From DAOTZU01 sp034433995 (GTDB lineage Bacteria; Chloroflexota; Anaerolineae; UBA1429), in NCBI GenBank assembly GCA_034433995.1, contig DAOTZU010000199.1:1-28247 (forward strand): a stretch of 28,247 bases of DNA, written 5' to 3'. A program made the position numbers and the translations under genes. Below are positions 1 to 8,052 of this stretch, in pieces; position 1 is the stretch's first letter, and every line of letters starts with the position of its first letter. Below the pieces are notes generated by a model that saw nothing but the letters and a program-made list of their open reading frames with translations, was not told the origin of the DNA and did no database searches.

Positions 1-790
1 TGTGGCACCCCTCCCCGCCGGAGATGGGCACGCTGGTTTGGGCGCGGATCTGGTTATACCAGGCGATACTCTCCGGCTGGTTGTGGGGCAAGGGCTCTTC
101 AAACCAGCGCGCCTTGAGCTCCTCCAACACCTTGGCCACCTGCACCGCCTCCTCCACCGTACGGAAGCGACAGTTGGCGTCCAACATCAGGTCCATCTCC
201 TCGCCCATGGCCGCGCGCACTTTGTAGAGCAGATCGGCCAGCCGCTTGACGGTCACCTTATCCAGCCCCCATGCGGTGCCGATGCGCATCTTGAAGGCGG
301 TGAACCCGTTGGCCTTGTGGCGCAGCACTTCGTCCACCACCTGCTCCGGTCGGCCGAACCACGTATAGCCCACGCCGCCGCTGGCATAGGTGCGGATACC
401 CTTGGGCTGCACATCACCATCCTGGGCCAGCAGGCGGAAGCAAGGGGTATCGGTGGCCTTGCCGATGATGTCCCACAGGGCGATGTCGATGGCCGCCAGG
501 GCGCGGTTGATCTGGGGATCCGGCCCGTGGGTGGTGAGCTTTTCCACATCAAAGGGGTTGCGCCCGCGAAAACGGGGCTCCAGGGCGCGGATGGTGGCGG
601 CCATGGCGGGGCAATCGCCCCAGGGGTTGGCCTCGCCCAGGCCAGTGATCCCCTCGTCGGTGTGCACCCGCAGGATAACGGCATTAAAACGCACCCCTTT
701 GAGATCCATCTCCCATTGGCCGCCCCACCAGGCCTGCTCTTCGGGAAAGGTGTAGGAGCACAAAAAGGTCTCGAACTTTACAATGCGCAT
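1..790 (-). CDS. Mandelate racemase/muconate lactonizing enzyme family protein (enolase superfamily), 3' end beyond window
   Basis: 263 residues are visible from an ATG at 788-790; the C-terminus lies beyond base 1. Enolase-superfamily enzymes abstract a proton next to a carboxylate using Mg2+ and act as acid-sugar dehydratases, racemases or cycloisomerases. The N-terminal capping domain spans about residues 1-130. The barrel then shows KMR (167-169), the metal ligand motif DAN (204-206), FEEP (230-233) and a third acidic ligand in GGEG (258-261). These fit the mandelate racemase subgroup; the expected His-Asp dyad would lie outside the window. The gene starts 22 bases after the UxaA-type large subunit and is probably in the same operon, so a role in sugar-acid breakdown is the best inference. 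Substrate cannot be told from sequence. Confidence 0.9.
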   Translation of the reverse strand, partial: MRIVKFETFLCSYTFPEEQAWWGGQWEMDLKGVRFNAVILRVHTDEGITGLGEANPWGDCPAMAATIRALEPRFRGRNPFDVEKLTTHGPDPQINRALAAIDIALWDIIGKATDTPCFRLLAQDGDVQPKGIRTYASGGVGYTWFGRPEQVVDEVLRHKANGFTAFKMRIGTAWGLDKVTVKRLADLLYKVRAAMGEEMDLMLDANCRFRTVEEAVQVAKVLEELKARWFEEPLPHNQPESIAWYNQIRAQTSVPISGGEGCH

Positions 791-812
791 GGCGCCCCTT
801 TCCCAAGGCCCT

Positions 813-1937
813 TTAGGCCTCGTAATGGCGATAGATCTCGGACTTGGTCCGCTTGCCCGCCGCCACGGCCAAGATCTCGTGGTACAGCTCCTCGCCCATC
901 TGCTGGATGGTCTTTTCTCCCAAGATGACGGGGGTAGCATCGAAATCGGCATTATCCTCGATCAATTGCCGCCGCTTGGGGTTGGCAATGATCTTGATCA
1001 CCGGGATCAGCCCGCCGGTGGTGGAGCCGCAGCCGGTGGTAAAGAGACAGAGGTGCGCGCCGCAGGCAGCGAACTGGTTGACGCCCTCCGGATCGCCGTG
1101 AAAAGTGCCCGAACCCGGCTCGCCCTCCTGGATATAATACCCCTTGCCGGGCGGCAGACCGTACTTGGTGAGGATACCCTGCAGCGGTTTGCTGCCCGAT
1201 TTGGTCAGGCAGCCGTAAGATTTCTCCTCGATGCTGGTGAGGCCGCCCAGGATGTTGCCATAGCCCCAGGAGAAGCGCCCCGCCTCAAAGCAGCTCCGCT
1301 CCGCCTCGGCGATCATCTCTTTGATCTGCCGGCCCACCTCCGGGTTCACGGCACGGGCGGCGAGGATCTCGCCGCAACCCAGGAGCTCGACGATCTCGGA
1401 ATGCATGTAGGTGCCGCCGGCCTCGATGAGCAGGTCAGCGGCCACGCCGGTGATGGGGTTGGAGGCCAAGCCGGAGGTGGCATCGGAGCCGCCGCATTCC
1501 TGGCCCACGATGAGGTCGGCCGGCGTCATCTTGGCCCGCTCGGCCAAGGAGGCGTGTTGCAACAGTTTGACCAGGATGCGCGAGCCCTTTTCGATGGTCT
1601 TTAAATCGCCGCCCTCGGCGTTGATCTTGATCGCCTCCACCGGCTTGCCCGATTTGGCGATCTCCTCTGCCACCATAAAGGCGTCGGTGCCCTCGCAGCC
1701 CAGGCCCACCACCAGGGCAGCGGCATAACTGGAATGCTTGCCCAACTCGGTGATCTTGTGGAACGGCCCCTCGCGCAGGGCGCAGCCCCCCGGATAGCCA
1801 AAGACCTGGGTGCCCTCCGGAAACAGACTGTGCAGCTTTTGGGCCACGATCATGGAGCAATGGGTGCTATAGATGATGGCCACGTGGTTGCGGATGCCCA
1901 GCCGGCCATCCGGCCGCAAATAACCCAAAATGTCCAC
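813..1937 (-). CDS. UxaA-family dehydratase, large (C-terminal) subunit
   Basis: The 374-residue protein matches the catalytic C-terminal region of altronate/galactarate dehydratases (UxaA/GarD family), which remove water from hexarate-type acids. Seen in the sequence: the N-terminal block GYLRPDGRLGIRNHV, the block GQECGGSDATSG in the middle, and TTGCGSTTGG near the C-terminus. I chose GTG at 1935-1937 because GGGAGGAG lies just upstream and the family block begins four codons later; the open frame continues further upstream but overlaps the small-subunit gene. In many bacteria the SAF domain and this domain form one protein; here they are separate genes 16 bases apart. The (2R)-sulfolactate sulfo-lyase pair SuyA/SuyB has the same two-part build, so that activity is an alternative. 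The enolase-family neighbour favours a sugar acid substrate. Confidence 0.9.
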   Translation of the reverse strand: MDILGYLRPDGRLGIRNHVAIIYSTHCSMIVAQKLHSLFPEGTQVFGYPGGCALREGPFHKITELGKHSSYAAALVVGLGCEGTDAFMVAEEIAKSGKPVEAIKINAEGGDLKTIEKGSRILVKLLQHASLAERAKMTPADLIVGQECGGSDATSGLASNPITGVAADLLIEAGGTYMHSEIVELLGCGEILAARAVNPEVGRQIKEMIAEAERSCFEAGRFSWGYGNILGGLTSIEEKSYGCLTKSGSKPLQGILTKYGLPPGKGYYIQEGEPGSGTFHGDPEGVNQFAACGAHLCLFTTGCGSTTGGLIPVIKIIANPKRRQLIEDNADFDATPVILGEKTIQQMGEELYHEILAVAAGKRTKSEIYRHYEA

Positions 1938-1953
1938 GTTCTCCTCCCTTTTG

Positions 1954-2265
1954 TTAGGCTTGGATGCCATATTTTTCGTTGTAATAGCCCCAACAACGGC
2001 TGCGGCAGTTGTGCACGTGCACCCACTCGCCGGCGCGGATATCCTCCAGCGCCTGGCCGATGGGCATACCATACTTGAGCACATTCTCCCCTTTGGCGAT
2101 GTCGCGCAGGGCGAACTTGTGGCCAAAGTCGATATCCTGGCGCAACGTCACCTCCACCACCCGGTCACCCAGGCTAACGCGCACTTGGTCACCCGCCTTC
2201 AGATCGGTCAGGGCGGTGGCCACATCATCTTGGAGGTGCAAAAGGATCGCTTTTTGTCTCACCAT
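1954..2265 (-). CDS. UxaA-family dehydratase, small (SAF-domain) subunit
   Basis: This 103-residue protein is the SAF domain that forms the N-terminal part of altronate dehydratase in fused homologues. Typical features are the early DDVATAL segment, the block GHKFALRDIAKGE, then KYGMPIGQA and the terminal GEWVHVHNCRSR. It is thought to complete the substrate-binding site of the large subunit. The ATG at 2263-2265 follows a strong GGAGGAATA Shine-Dalgarno. It is the first gene of the minus-strand operon, with a promoter at 2326-2353. The split build is shared with sulfolactate sulfo-lyase SuyA, so the exact substrate stays open. Confidence 0.9.
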   Translation of the reverse strand: MVRQKAILLHLQDDVATALTDLKAGDQVRVSLGDRVVEVTLRQDIDFGHKFALRDIAKGENVLKYGMPIGQALEDIRAGEWVHVHNCRSRCWGYYNEKYGIQA

Positions 2266-2325
2266 TATTCCTCCTGGGCAAGATTGCACTGTTCCGCCGG
2301 CCGCCAAGGGCCGCTCGCTGCGGCT

Positions 2326-2353
2326 ATTGTAGGACGATCCCAAGGCTTGTCAA
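2326..2353 (-). promoter_or_regulatory. Sigma70-type promoter for the uxaA-type operon
   Basis: Read on the minus strand there is a perfect -35 TTGACA (2353-2348), a 16-base spacer and -10 TACAAT (2331-2326). The predicted start near 2319 gives a leader of about 55 bases before the SAF-subunit ATG. It lies back to back with the ABC ATPase promoter at 2366-2394. Confidence 0.7.
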
Positions 2354-2365
2354 AGGACATCGCGC

Positions 2366-2394
2366 TTGGTAGACGCGCTGAAAGGTGTTACAAT
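2366..2394 (+). promoter_or_regulatory. Sigma70-type promoter for the ABC-PlsY-glycosyltransferase operon
   Basis: -35 TTGGTA (2366-2371), 17-base spacer, -10 TACAAT (2389-2394), followed about 40 bases later by the ABC ATPase ATG. The -35 matches consensus at four of six positions. The two divergent promoters sit only 12 bases apart, so one regulator could affect both. Confidence 0.6.
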
Positions 2395-2436
2395 ATTTCA
2401 GGTTTGCCTTGTACGAGATTACGACGAGGGGACTCA

Positions 2437-3369
2437 ATGGACGCCATCGCCATTCGTACCGAGAACCTGACCCGCGATTTCCCCACCGTGCGGGCGGTGG
2501 ACGGGCTCACCCTCACCGTGCCCAAGGGGATCATCTTTGGTTTCCTGGGGCCGAACGGGTCGGGCAAGACTACCACCATCCGCCTGCTGCTGGGCCTTTT
2601 GGAGCCCACCGCCGGCCGCGCCGAGGTGTTGGGCTACGACGTGGCCCATCAGGCTGACGCAGTGCGCAGCCGCAGCGGGGCCCTCTTGGAGCACGACGGC
2701 CTCTATGAGCGCCTCAGCGCCCTGGATAATTTAGAGTTCTATGGCCGCATCTGGCGCTTGCCCCTCCCGGAGCGCAGGGCGCGCATCCAGGAGCTGCTCA
2801 CCCATTTCGGCCTTTGGGAGCGCCGCAAAGAGCTGGCCGGCACCTGGAGCCGCGGCATGAAGCAAAAGCTGGCCATCGCCCGGGCCATGCTGCACCGCCC
2901 GGAGCTGCTCTTCCTGGACGAGCCGACGTCCGGCCTGGACCCCATCGCCGCCGCTGCCCTGCGCGAGGACATCCGCGCCCTGGCCAGCCGCGAAGGGGTG
3001 ACGGTCTTTCTCACCACCCACAACCTGGCCGAAGCGGAAAAGCTCTGCGGCCAGGTGGGCGTCATCCGCCAAGGGAAGCTCCTGGCCGTGGGCCATCCCG
3101 ACGCCTTGCGCGCCCAGGCCGGCAGCCCGCGGATGGAGATCGTGGGGCAAGGCCTGAACGAGACGCTTCTGGCGCTGGTGCGGGCGCGTCCGGAGGTGAC
3201 CGCGGCCCACTTGCACAACGGTCGCCTGGTGGTGGATCTCCACACCGCCGACGATGCGGCGGCGCTGGTGCGCTTGTTGGTCAGCGAGGGCGTGGCCATC
3301 GAAGAGGTGCGCAAAGGTGCGGCCAGCCTGGAGGAGGTGTTCATGACCTTGATGCAGGAGGAACAATGA
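2437..3369 (+). CDS. ABC transporter ATP-binding protein (ABC-2 type)
   Basis: The 310-residue ATPase is of the DrrA/CcmA-like class that drives two-component ABC-2 exporters. Walker A is GPNGSGKTT (38-46), the signature is WSRGMKQKLA (137-146), Walker B is LLFLDEP (157-163) and the switch His is in TTHN (193-196). The Q-loop Gln position reads Glu (LLEHDGLY, 83-90), a variation I believe occurs in this subgroup. The C-terminal 100 residues form the usual extension after the nucleotide-binding domain. The ATG at 2437 has GAGGGGA upstream. Its stop overlaps the permease start in an ATGA arrangement (3366-3369), so the two are translationally coupled. Substrate unknown. Confidence 0.95.
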   Translation: MDAIAIRTENLTRDFPTVRAVDGLTLTVPKGIIFGFLGPNGSGKTTTIRLLLGLLEPTAGRAEVLGYDVAHQADAVRSRSGALLEHDGLYERLSALDNLEFYGRIWRLPLPERRARIQELLTHFGLWERRKELAGTWSRGMKQKLAIARAMLHRPELLFLDEPTSGLDPIAAAALREDIRALASREGVTVFLTTHNLAEAEKLCGQVGVIRQGKLLAVGHPDALRAQAGSPRMEIVGQGLNETLLALVRARPEVTAAHLHNGRLVVDLHTADDAAALVRLLVSEGVAIEEVRKGAASLEEVFMTLMQEEQ

Positions 3370-4112
3370 TCACCGATATCGGGACGGTGCTCTGGAAAGA
3401 GATGAAGGAACTCCTCATGCTCCAACAGGCAGGGAACAAGGGTTTGCTGCGCGGCCCCATCAGCCTGATCATCCTGGTGGGCGTCTTTGGCATCTGGATG
3501 CCTTGGCAGATGGGCCAGGGATGGGTGGAATCTCCGGCCACGCTCCTCTACTGGGCTTGGGTGCCCCTCTTTTTGGTGAGCAGTGTGGTGGCCCAGGCCT
3601 TTGCCGGCGAGCGGGAGCGCCATACCTTGGAGACCTTGTTGGCCACCCGCCTCTCCGATCGGGCCATCCTCTTGGGCAAGGTGGCGGCGGCCATGGCCTA
3701 CGGTTGGGGGCTGACCCTGGTGAGCTTGCTGGTGGGCCTGGTCACGGTGAACATCCTTCACGGCCAGGGGCGGTTGCTCCTTTTCCCTGCTCAGATTGGG
3801 ATCGGCATCCTGGTCTTTAGTTTTCTCACCTCCTTGCTCGCCGCCAGCATCGGCGTGTTGATCTCCTTGCGCGCCGCCACCGTCCGCCAGGCCTACCAGA
3901 CCATGAGCCTGGCCATCATGATCCTGCTCTTTGGCGGCATCTACGGCCTCAGGGCGCTGCCACCCGAGATCGTGGCGCCGCTGATGGCGCGGCTCTCCAC
4001 CGAGGCCACCACCATCGGCCTGATCGCTGCCTTGATCCTGGCGGTGTTGAACGGCATCATGCTCTCGTTGGCCATGTTGCGCTTCCAGCGCGCTCGGTTG
4101 ATCTTGGATTAG
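3366..4112 (+). CDS. ABC-2 type transporter permease
   Basis: This 248-residue membrane protein is the partner of the preceding ATPase. It has about six hydrophobic segments: ISLIILVGVFGIW near residue 35, LLYWAWVPLFLVSSVVAQAF near 60-80, AAMAYGWGLTLVSLLVGLVTV near 115-135, IGIGILVFSFLTSLLAASIGVLI near 145-170, SLAIMILLFGGIYGL near 185-200, and a last one near 220-240. The motif AFAGERERHTLETLLATRLS after the second segment is typical of ABC-2 permeases. Start ATG overlaps the ATPase stop by four bases. Whether it exports a lipid, a drug or a glycan cannot be told. Confidence 0.92.
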   Translation: MITDIGTVLWKEMKELLMLQQAGNKGLLRGPISLIILVGVFGIWMPWQMGQGWVESPATLLYWAWVPLFLVSSVVAQAFAGERERHTLETLLATRLSDRAILLGKVAAAMAYGWGLTLVSLLVGLVTVNILHGQGRLLLFPAQIGIGILVFSFLTSLLAASIGVLISLRAATVRQAYQTMSLAIMILLFGGIYGLRALPPEIVAPLMARLSTEATTIGLIAALILAVLNGIMLSLAMLRFQRARLILD

Positions 4113-4137
4113 GCCCTACAGCACCAAGGGAAATGAC

Positions 4138-4595
4138 ATGCATAGCTCCATCACGTACAGCGCGCGTCCCTCCCATGGCTGGGTCTGGCTGCTCGGTGTC
4201 TCCTTGGCCCTCCTGGGCCTCACCGTGGGGTTCACCGTTCCCCTGTGGTCCGAGACGCCGGCCTGGGCCAGGGCGTTGAACTTGGCCATCGGGCTGGGGT
4301 TCGGCGTGCCCGGCCTCATCTTGGCCCGCTGGGCGCGCCACATCCGCTATGAAGTGACGCGCGAGGCCTTAGCATCAAACGGCGCGATCTTGCCATCACC
4401 CTTTGGTCCAGCCTGCGTCTGCCGGGCTTGGCCCTCTTGGGCGTGCCCTATGCCGACGTGGGCACCGTCAAGATGTGCGCCACCGCCGCCGCCGACCGCA
4501 TTCTGCTCATCGAGACGGACAAGGCTAAATACGGCCTCACCCCCGCCGATGAAGAGGGGTTCGTCGCCGCCCTGCGGGCGCGGATGGAGGGATAA
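4138..4595 (+). pseudogene. Bacterial PH-domain membrane protein, frameshifted
   Basis: The ATG at 4138 follows AAGGG and opens a protein with two membrane segments (about residues 15-37 and 44-64), then the start of a bacterial PH domain (RYEVTREAL). At 4368-4371 the match leaves this frame. Reading from AGC at 4371 restores the family pattern: SIKRRDLAITLWSSLRLPG, a VPYADVGTV strand, and an ending YGLTPADEEGFVAALRARMEG before TAA at 4593-4595. One base appears to be missing. Joined, the product would be about 152 residues, close to other small bPH membrane proteins. If the frame is not restored, translation runs on into the PrsW-like gene, giving an improbable chimera. It may be true decay or an assembly error. 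Function of such proteins is not well known. Confidence 0.75.
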
Positions 4596-4599
4596 CGCG

Positions 4600-5367
4600 A
4601 TGCCCAGCATTTATCCCATGGCCTTGCTGACCTTGGCCCTTTCCCTGGGTCTATGGGGCGCAGTGCTGTACATCTTGGCCGGAAGGACCAAGCGCTATTT
4701 CTGGCTGCTCCTGCCCGCCCTGCCCCTCAGCGCCGCGGTGAACCTCTTGGTCAAGCGCCCCTTGGCCATGTGGGTGAGCCAATGGGCCGGCCTGAGTCCG
4801 GCCCTATCCCCGGAATCGCCCCTGTGGTTCCTGCTCTTCTTGGCCCTCCTCTCTCCCGTCACCGAGGAGGCCATCAAGGCGCTGCCTCTGATCTGGCCCC
4901 GCTGGCGGGCCTGGCTCCGCGAACCCTCTTCGGCCCTGTGGACGGGTTTTGCCCTGGGCCTGGGCTTTGGCTTGGGCGAGGCGGCCTATGTGGCCTGGAG
5001 CGTGGCCCAAGTGCCGGCCTACGCGGGCTATCCTTGGTACGCCTTCACCGGCTATCTGGGCGAACGGCTTCAAGTCTGTTTCGTCCATGGCGCCCTCACG
5101 GCCATCCTAGCAGCCGGCCTGCAACGGGGCGGCTGGGGCATCGCCTGGGGCTACGGGGGCGCGGTGTTGCTCCATCTCCTCACCAATGCGGGAGCAATCC
5201 TCTATCAGCTCCGCCTGATTCCGGCCTGGGGCGCCTCGCTGCACCTGGTGGCCGTCTTGTTGCTTTTGGCCCTGATTTTGGAAGGATTGCGCAGCCGCGC
5301 CAAGCGCCTCTCGCCGGCAGCCCAACCGCCGGAGATCGTCTACTATCAACGCGGGGAGGACACGTAA
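4600..5367 (+). CDS. PrsW-like intramembrane metalloprotease family protein
   Basis: The 255-residue, strongly hydrophobic protein has the core motifs of the PrsW branch of the CPBP/PrsW superfamily: EEAIK (89-93), GLGFGLGE (120-127), FVHGALTA (161-168) and LHLLTN (191-196). These Glu and His residues bind the catalytic metal within the membrane. PrsW in Bacillus cleaves anti-sigma factor RsiW; the substrate here is unknown. ATG at 4600 lies five bases after the stop of the PH-domain gene. The same open frame extends upstream to 4138, but only because of the frameshift in that gene, so the start at 4600 is preferred. Confidence 0.85.
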   Translation: MPSIYPMALLTLALSLGLWGAVLYILAGRTKRYFWLLLPALPLSAAVNLLVKRPLAMWVSQWAGLSPALSPESPLWFLLFLALLSPVTEEAIKALPLIWPRWRAWLREPSSALWTGFALGLGFGLGEAAYVAWSVAQVPAYAGYPWYAFTGYLGERLQVCFVHGALTAILAAGLQRGGWGIAWGYGGAVLLHLLTNAGAILYQLRLIPAWGASLHLVAVLLLLALILEGLRSRAKRLSPAAQPPEIVYYQRGEDT

Positions 5368-5418
5368 CATGGCCCTATCCGCCCTCTCGCCGGAGACGTG
5401 CCCTTGGCGAGGTTTGAG

Positions 5419-6024
5419 ATGACCATCATGTTCTGGACCCTCGTGGGTTTTCTCTCTGGCTCTGTGCCCTATTCCCTGCTTTTGGGACGGTGGTTGGCCC
5501 ACGCGGATATCCGCCGCTATGGCGATGGCAACCCAGGGGCCAGCAACGCCGCCAAAGCCGGGGGCTGGCGAGTGGCCGCGCCGGCGCTGTTGCTCGACTA
5601 TCTCAAAGGCGCCGTCCCCGTCGGTTTGGCCCATCTCCACGCCGGGCTCACCGGGTGGGGCTTGTTGCCGGTGGCCTTGGCGCCCGTCCTGGGACACGCC
5701 TTCTCCCCCTGGTTGCGCTTCCGGGGCGGCAAGGCCGTGACGGTGACCTTTGGCATCTGGACCGGGCTGACCCTCTGGGAGGGGCCGACCCTCTTGGGCA
5801 CATTCTTGGGGTTATTTTACGCCTTGCTGAACGCCGACGCGTGGTGCGTCATGTTTGCTCTGCTTGGTTGGCTGCTCTACCTGCTCCTGCGCGGAGGCGA
5901 ACCGAATTTGCTGGCCGTTTGGCTCGGCAACATCCTCATCGTGGGCTGGAAACACCGACGCGAGCTGCGCGCGCCGCCCCGGTGGCGGGCGTACATCAGC
6001 CGTCTGTGGGAGGGGAAGCGGTGA
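5419..6024 (+). CDS. plsY: Glycerol-3-phosphate acyltransferase PlsY
   Basis: PlsY moves an acyl group from acyl-phosphate to glycerol-3-phosphate, the first step of phospholipid synthesis, at the cytoplasmic membrane. All family motifs are present: GSVPYSLLLGRW at the N-terminus, DIRRYGDGNPGASN, the DYLKG segment, and GHAFSPWLRFRGGKAV with the GGK loop. The 201-residue length is normal, with multiple hydrophobic helices. I chose ATG 5419 because it gives the usual short lead before GSVP, has AGG upstream, and overlaps a 17-codon frame in ATGA style; GTG at 5398 is an alternative seven codons longer. The gene overlaps the next glycosyltransferase at GTGA (6021-6024). Confidence 0.93.
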   Translation: MTIMFWTLVGFLSGSVPYSLLLGRWLAHADIRRYGDGNPGASNAAKAGGWRVAAPALLLDYLKGAVPVGLAHLHAGLTGWGLLPVALAPVLGHAFSPWLRFRGGKAVTVTFGIWTGLTLWEGPTLLGTFLGLFYALLNADAWCVMFALLGWLLYLLLRGGEPNLLAVWLGNILIVGWKHRRELRAPPRWRAYISRLWEGKR

Positions 6025-7178
6025 ACCCTCTCCAGCACTTTGAGGTCCACCTGGCCCTCTTTGTCCTCGCCTTGGTGGCCATTGCGGTGAGCAATGCCTG
6101 GGGGATGAAGCGCCTCGGCCGGGCGGCATGGTCGGGGCCATGGCCACGGGTCGCCGTGTTGATCCCGGCGCGGGACGAAGAACGGAACATCGCGCGTTGC
6201 GTGGTCTCGCTCTTGCGCCAGGATTATCCGCACCTGGAGATCTGGGTTTTGGACGACCATTCCACCGATGACACCCGGGGCATCGTGGCCGCGCTACAGG
6301 CCCAAGATGGGCGGCTCCATCTGGTGGAGGGCAAACCGCTGCCCCCAGGTTGGTTGGGCAAGACCTGGGCCTGCCACCAGCTCGCCCAGAGGACCTCGGC
6401 CGATTTGCTGCTCTTTGTGGATGCGGATACGTACTTGCACCCCCAGGCCGTAGCCGACGCCGTGGCGGCCCTTTGCGTGCACCGCGCCGACCTGCTCTCC
6501 GCGCTGCCCCGCCAAGAGGTCGGCTCGTGGGGAGAGCGCTTGGTGGTGCCCATGCTCAGCTGGAGCATCTACACCTTCTTGCCCCTGGGCATCGCGCAAC
6601 ACGTGCACTGGCCGGCCTTTTCGGCATTCAACGGCCAATTCCTGCTGTTCCGCCGCCAAGCCTATGAGCAGATCGGCGGCCATGCCGCCATCCGCGATCA
6701 GGTGGTGGATGATCTGGCCCTGGGGCGGCGCCTCATCGCCGCCCGGCTGGGCTGGCGCTTGCTGGATGGCAGCACACGCATCCGTTGCCGCATGTACCAC
6801 AGCTGGCGCGAGGTGCGCGAGGGATTGACCAAGAACCTTTTCGCCGTCTTTGGCCATCGGCTACTTCCTTTCGTTTTCGTCTGGGTCTGGCTGCCCATCG
6901 TCTTTGTCTGGCCCAGCGCCGGGCTGGTCATGTGGAGGTTGGGTTGGGCACCGCCCGGCTTCTCCGCCCCCGCCGCCACATTGACAGTGTTCTCGTCGCT
7001 CTTGCTGTGGGGGCTTGCTTATGGGCGTTTCCGTTTCCCCCTGTATTTGATTTTCCTGTACCCCCTGAGTATCCTTCTCAGCGCCATCATCGCCTTTCGT
7101 TCCTTGGCCTACACCCTCGGTGGCGCTACCCGGTGGAAAGGCAGGCCGATCCTGCGTCCTTCGTGGCGCTGGTTCTAA
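6021..7178 (+). CDS. Family 2 glycosyltransferase, CrtQ/HpnB-like membrane enzyme
   Basis: The 385-residue enzyme has one N-terminal membrane helix (about 10-28), a GT2 domain and three C-terminal helices (about 283-305, 320-336, 342-365). Motifs: VLIPARDEERNI (47-57), VLDDHSTDDT (77-85), PPGWLGKTWAC (108-118), DAD metal-binding motif (134-136), FNGQFLLFRR (203-212), VVDDLALGRRL (228-238) and MYHSWREVREGLTKN (258-272). This pattern is shared by carotenoid glycosyltransferases of the CrtQ type and by hopanoid-associated HpnB. It probably glycosylates a lipid or isoprenoid at the inner membrane face. GTG 6021 has GGGAGGGG upstream and overlaps the plsY stop, so the two are coupled. No carotenoid or hopanoid gene is visible here. 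Confidence 0.85.
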   Translation: MNPLQHFEVHLALFVLALVAIAVSNAWGMKRLGRAAWSGPWPRVAVLIPARDEERNIARCVVSLLRQDYPHLEIWVLDDHSTDDTRGIVAALQAQDGRLHLVEGKPLPPGWLGKTWACHQLAQRTSADLLLFVDADTYLHPQAVADAVAALCVHRADLLSALPRQEVGSWGERLVVPMLSWSIYTFLPLGIAQHVHWPAFSAFNGQFLLFRRQAYEQIGGHAAIRDQVVDDLALGRRLIAARLGWRLLDGSTRIRCRMYHSWREVREGLTKNLFAVFGHRLLPFVFVWVWLPIVFVWPSAGLVMWRLGWAPPGFSAPAATLTVFSSLLLWGLAYGRFRFPLYLIFLYPLSILLSAIIAFRSLAYTLGGATRWKGRPILRPSWRWF

Positions 7179-7199
7179 AATCCAAAAGAAAGGATCAAG

Positions 7200-8042
7200 A
7201 TGAAATTCGCCGTCTTTACCGTGATGATGCCCGAGTTTAGCCCCGAAGAGGCCGTCGCGCTGCTCCGCAAGCTGGGCTACGACGGCGTCGAATGGCGCGT
7301 GACCAAGCCCAACTGGCAACCCGGCGCCCAGGCGAACTATTGGGGCAACAACCGTTGCACGGTGGATATCGCCACGGTGGACGCCCAAGCGGCCCATCTG
7401 GCCAAGCTCACCCGCGACGCCGGCCTGGAGGTGGCCGCGTTGGGCACCTATATGGGCCACCAAGACTTGGCCGATATCGAACGCGCCATGCGGGCCACCG
7501 CCGAGATGGGCTGCCCCAGATTGCGCGTCTCGCCGCCCCGCTACGACCGCGCCATCGGCTATCCCCGGCTCTTTGCCGAATCCTTGGCCGGCTATATCGC
7601 CGTGGAAAAGCTGGCCAAAAAGTACGGCGTGCAAGCCTGCTTGGAGATCCACATGGGCAATATCTGCTCCAGCCCCAGTTTGGCCCACCGGCTGGTCAGC
7701 CATTTTGACCCCCGCTACATCGGCGCCATCCTGGATCCGGGGAATATGGTCTATGAGGGCTATGAGGACTGGCGCATGGGGATGGAGCTCTTGGGGCCCT
7801 ACCTGGCCCATGTGCACCTGAAGAGCAGCCAGTGGACCCCCGTGGGCACCCGGCCCACCGGCGAGACGGAATGGAAAGCCTCCGCCGCGCCGCTGGACAA
7901 GGGGATCATTGATTTTCGGCAATTCATGGCCGACCTGCGCGCCGTGGGTTATGACGGCTGGTGCTCGTTTGAGGATTTCTCCGACTCGGGCTCCACGCAA
8001 GAGAAGCTGGCGCGCAACCTGGCCTACATCCGCTCCCTCTGA
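7200..8042 (+). CDS. Sugar phosphate isomerase/epimerase-like TIM barrel protein
   Basis: The 280-residue protein belongs to the xylose isomerase-like TIM barrel family (AP endonuclease 2 superfamily). Likely metal ligands are Glu149 (CLEIH), Asp179 (AILDPGN), His206 (HVHLKS) and Glu258 (CSFEDFS), the order typical of sugar epimerases such as those acting on inosose, tagatose or hydroxypyruvate. ATG 7200 has AAAGGA upstream. It lies 21 bases after the glycosyltransferase and 10 bases before the LarA-like gene; with the latter it may form a catabolic pair within the longer operon. The substrate is not determinable. Confidence 0.88.
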   Translation: MKFAVFTVMMPEFSPEEAVALLRKLGYDGVEWRVTKPNWQPGAQANYWGNNRCTVDIATVDAQAAHLAKLTRDAGLEVAALGTYMGHQDLADIERAMRATAEMGCPRLRVSPPRYDRAIGYPRLFAESLAGYIAVEKLAKKYGVQACLEIHMGNICSSPSLAHRLVSHFDPRYIGAILDPGNMVYEGYEDWRMGMELLGPYLAHVHLKSSQWTPVGTRPTGETEWKASAAPLDKGIIDFRQFMADLRAVGYDGWCSFEDFSDSGSTQEKLARNLAYIRSL

Positions 8043-8052
8043 GCACACTCCC

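Noticed and set aside
4138..5367. Single 409-residue fusion of PH-domain and PrsW-like protein
   Set aside because: The middle part is a wrong-frame, Pro/Ser-rich translation; the correct PH-domain frame ends in its own stop just before the PrsW-like ATG.
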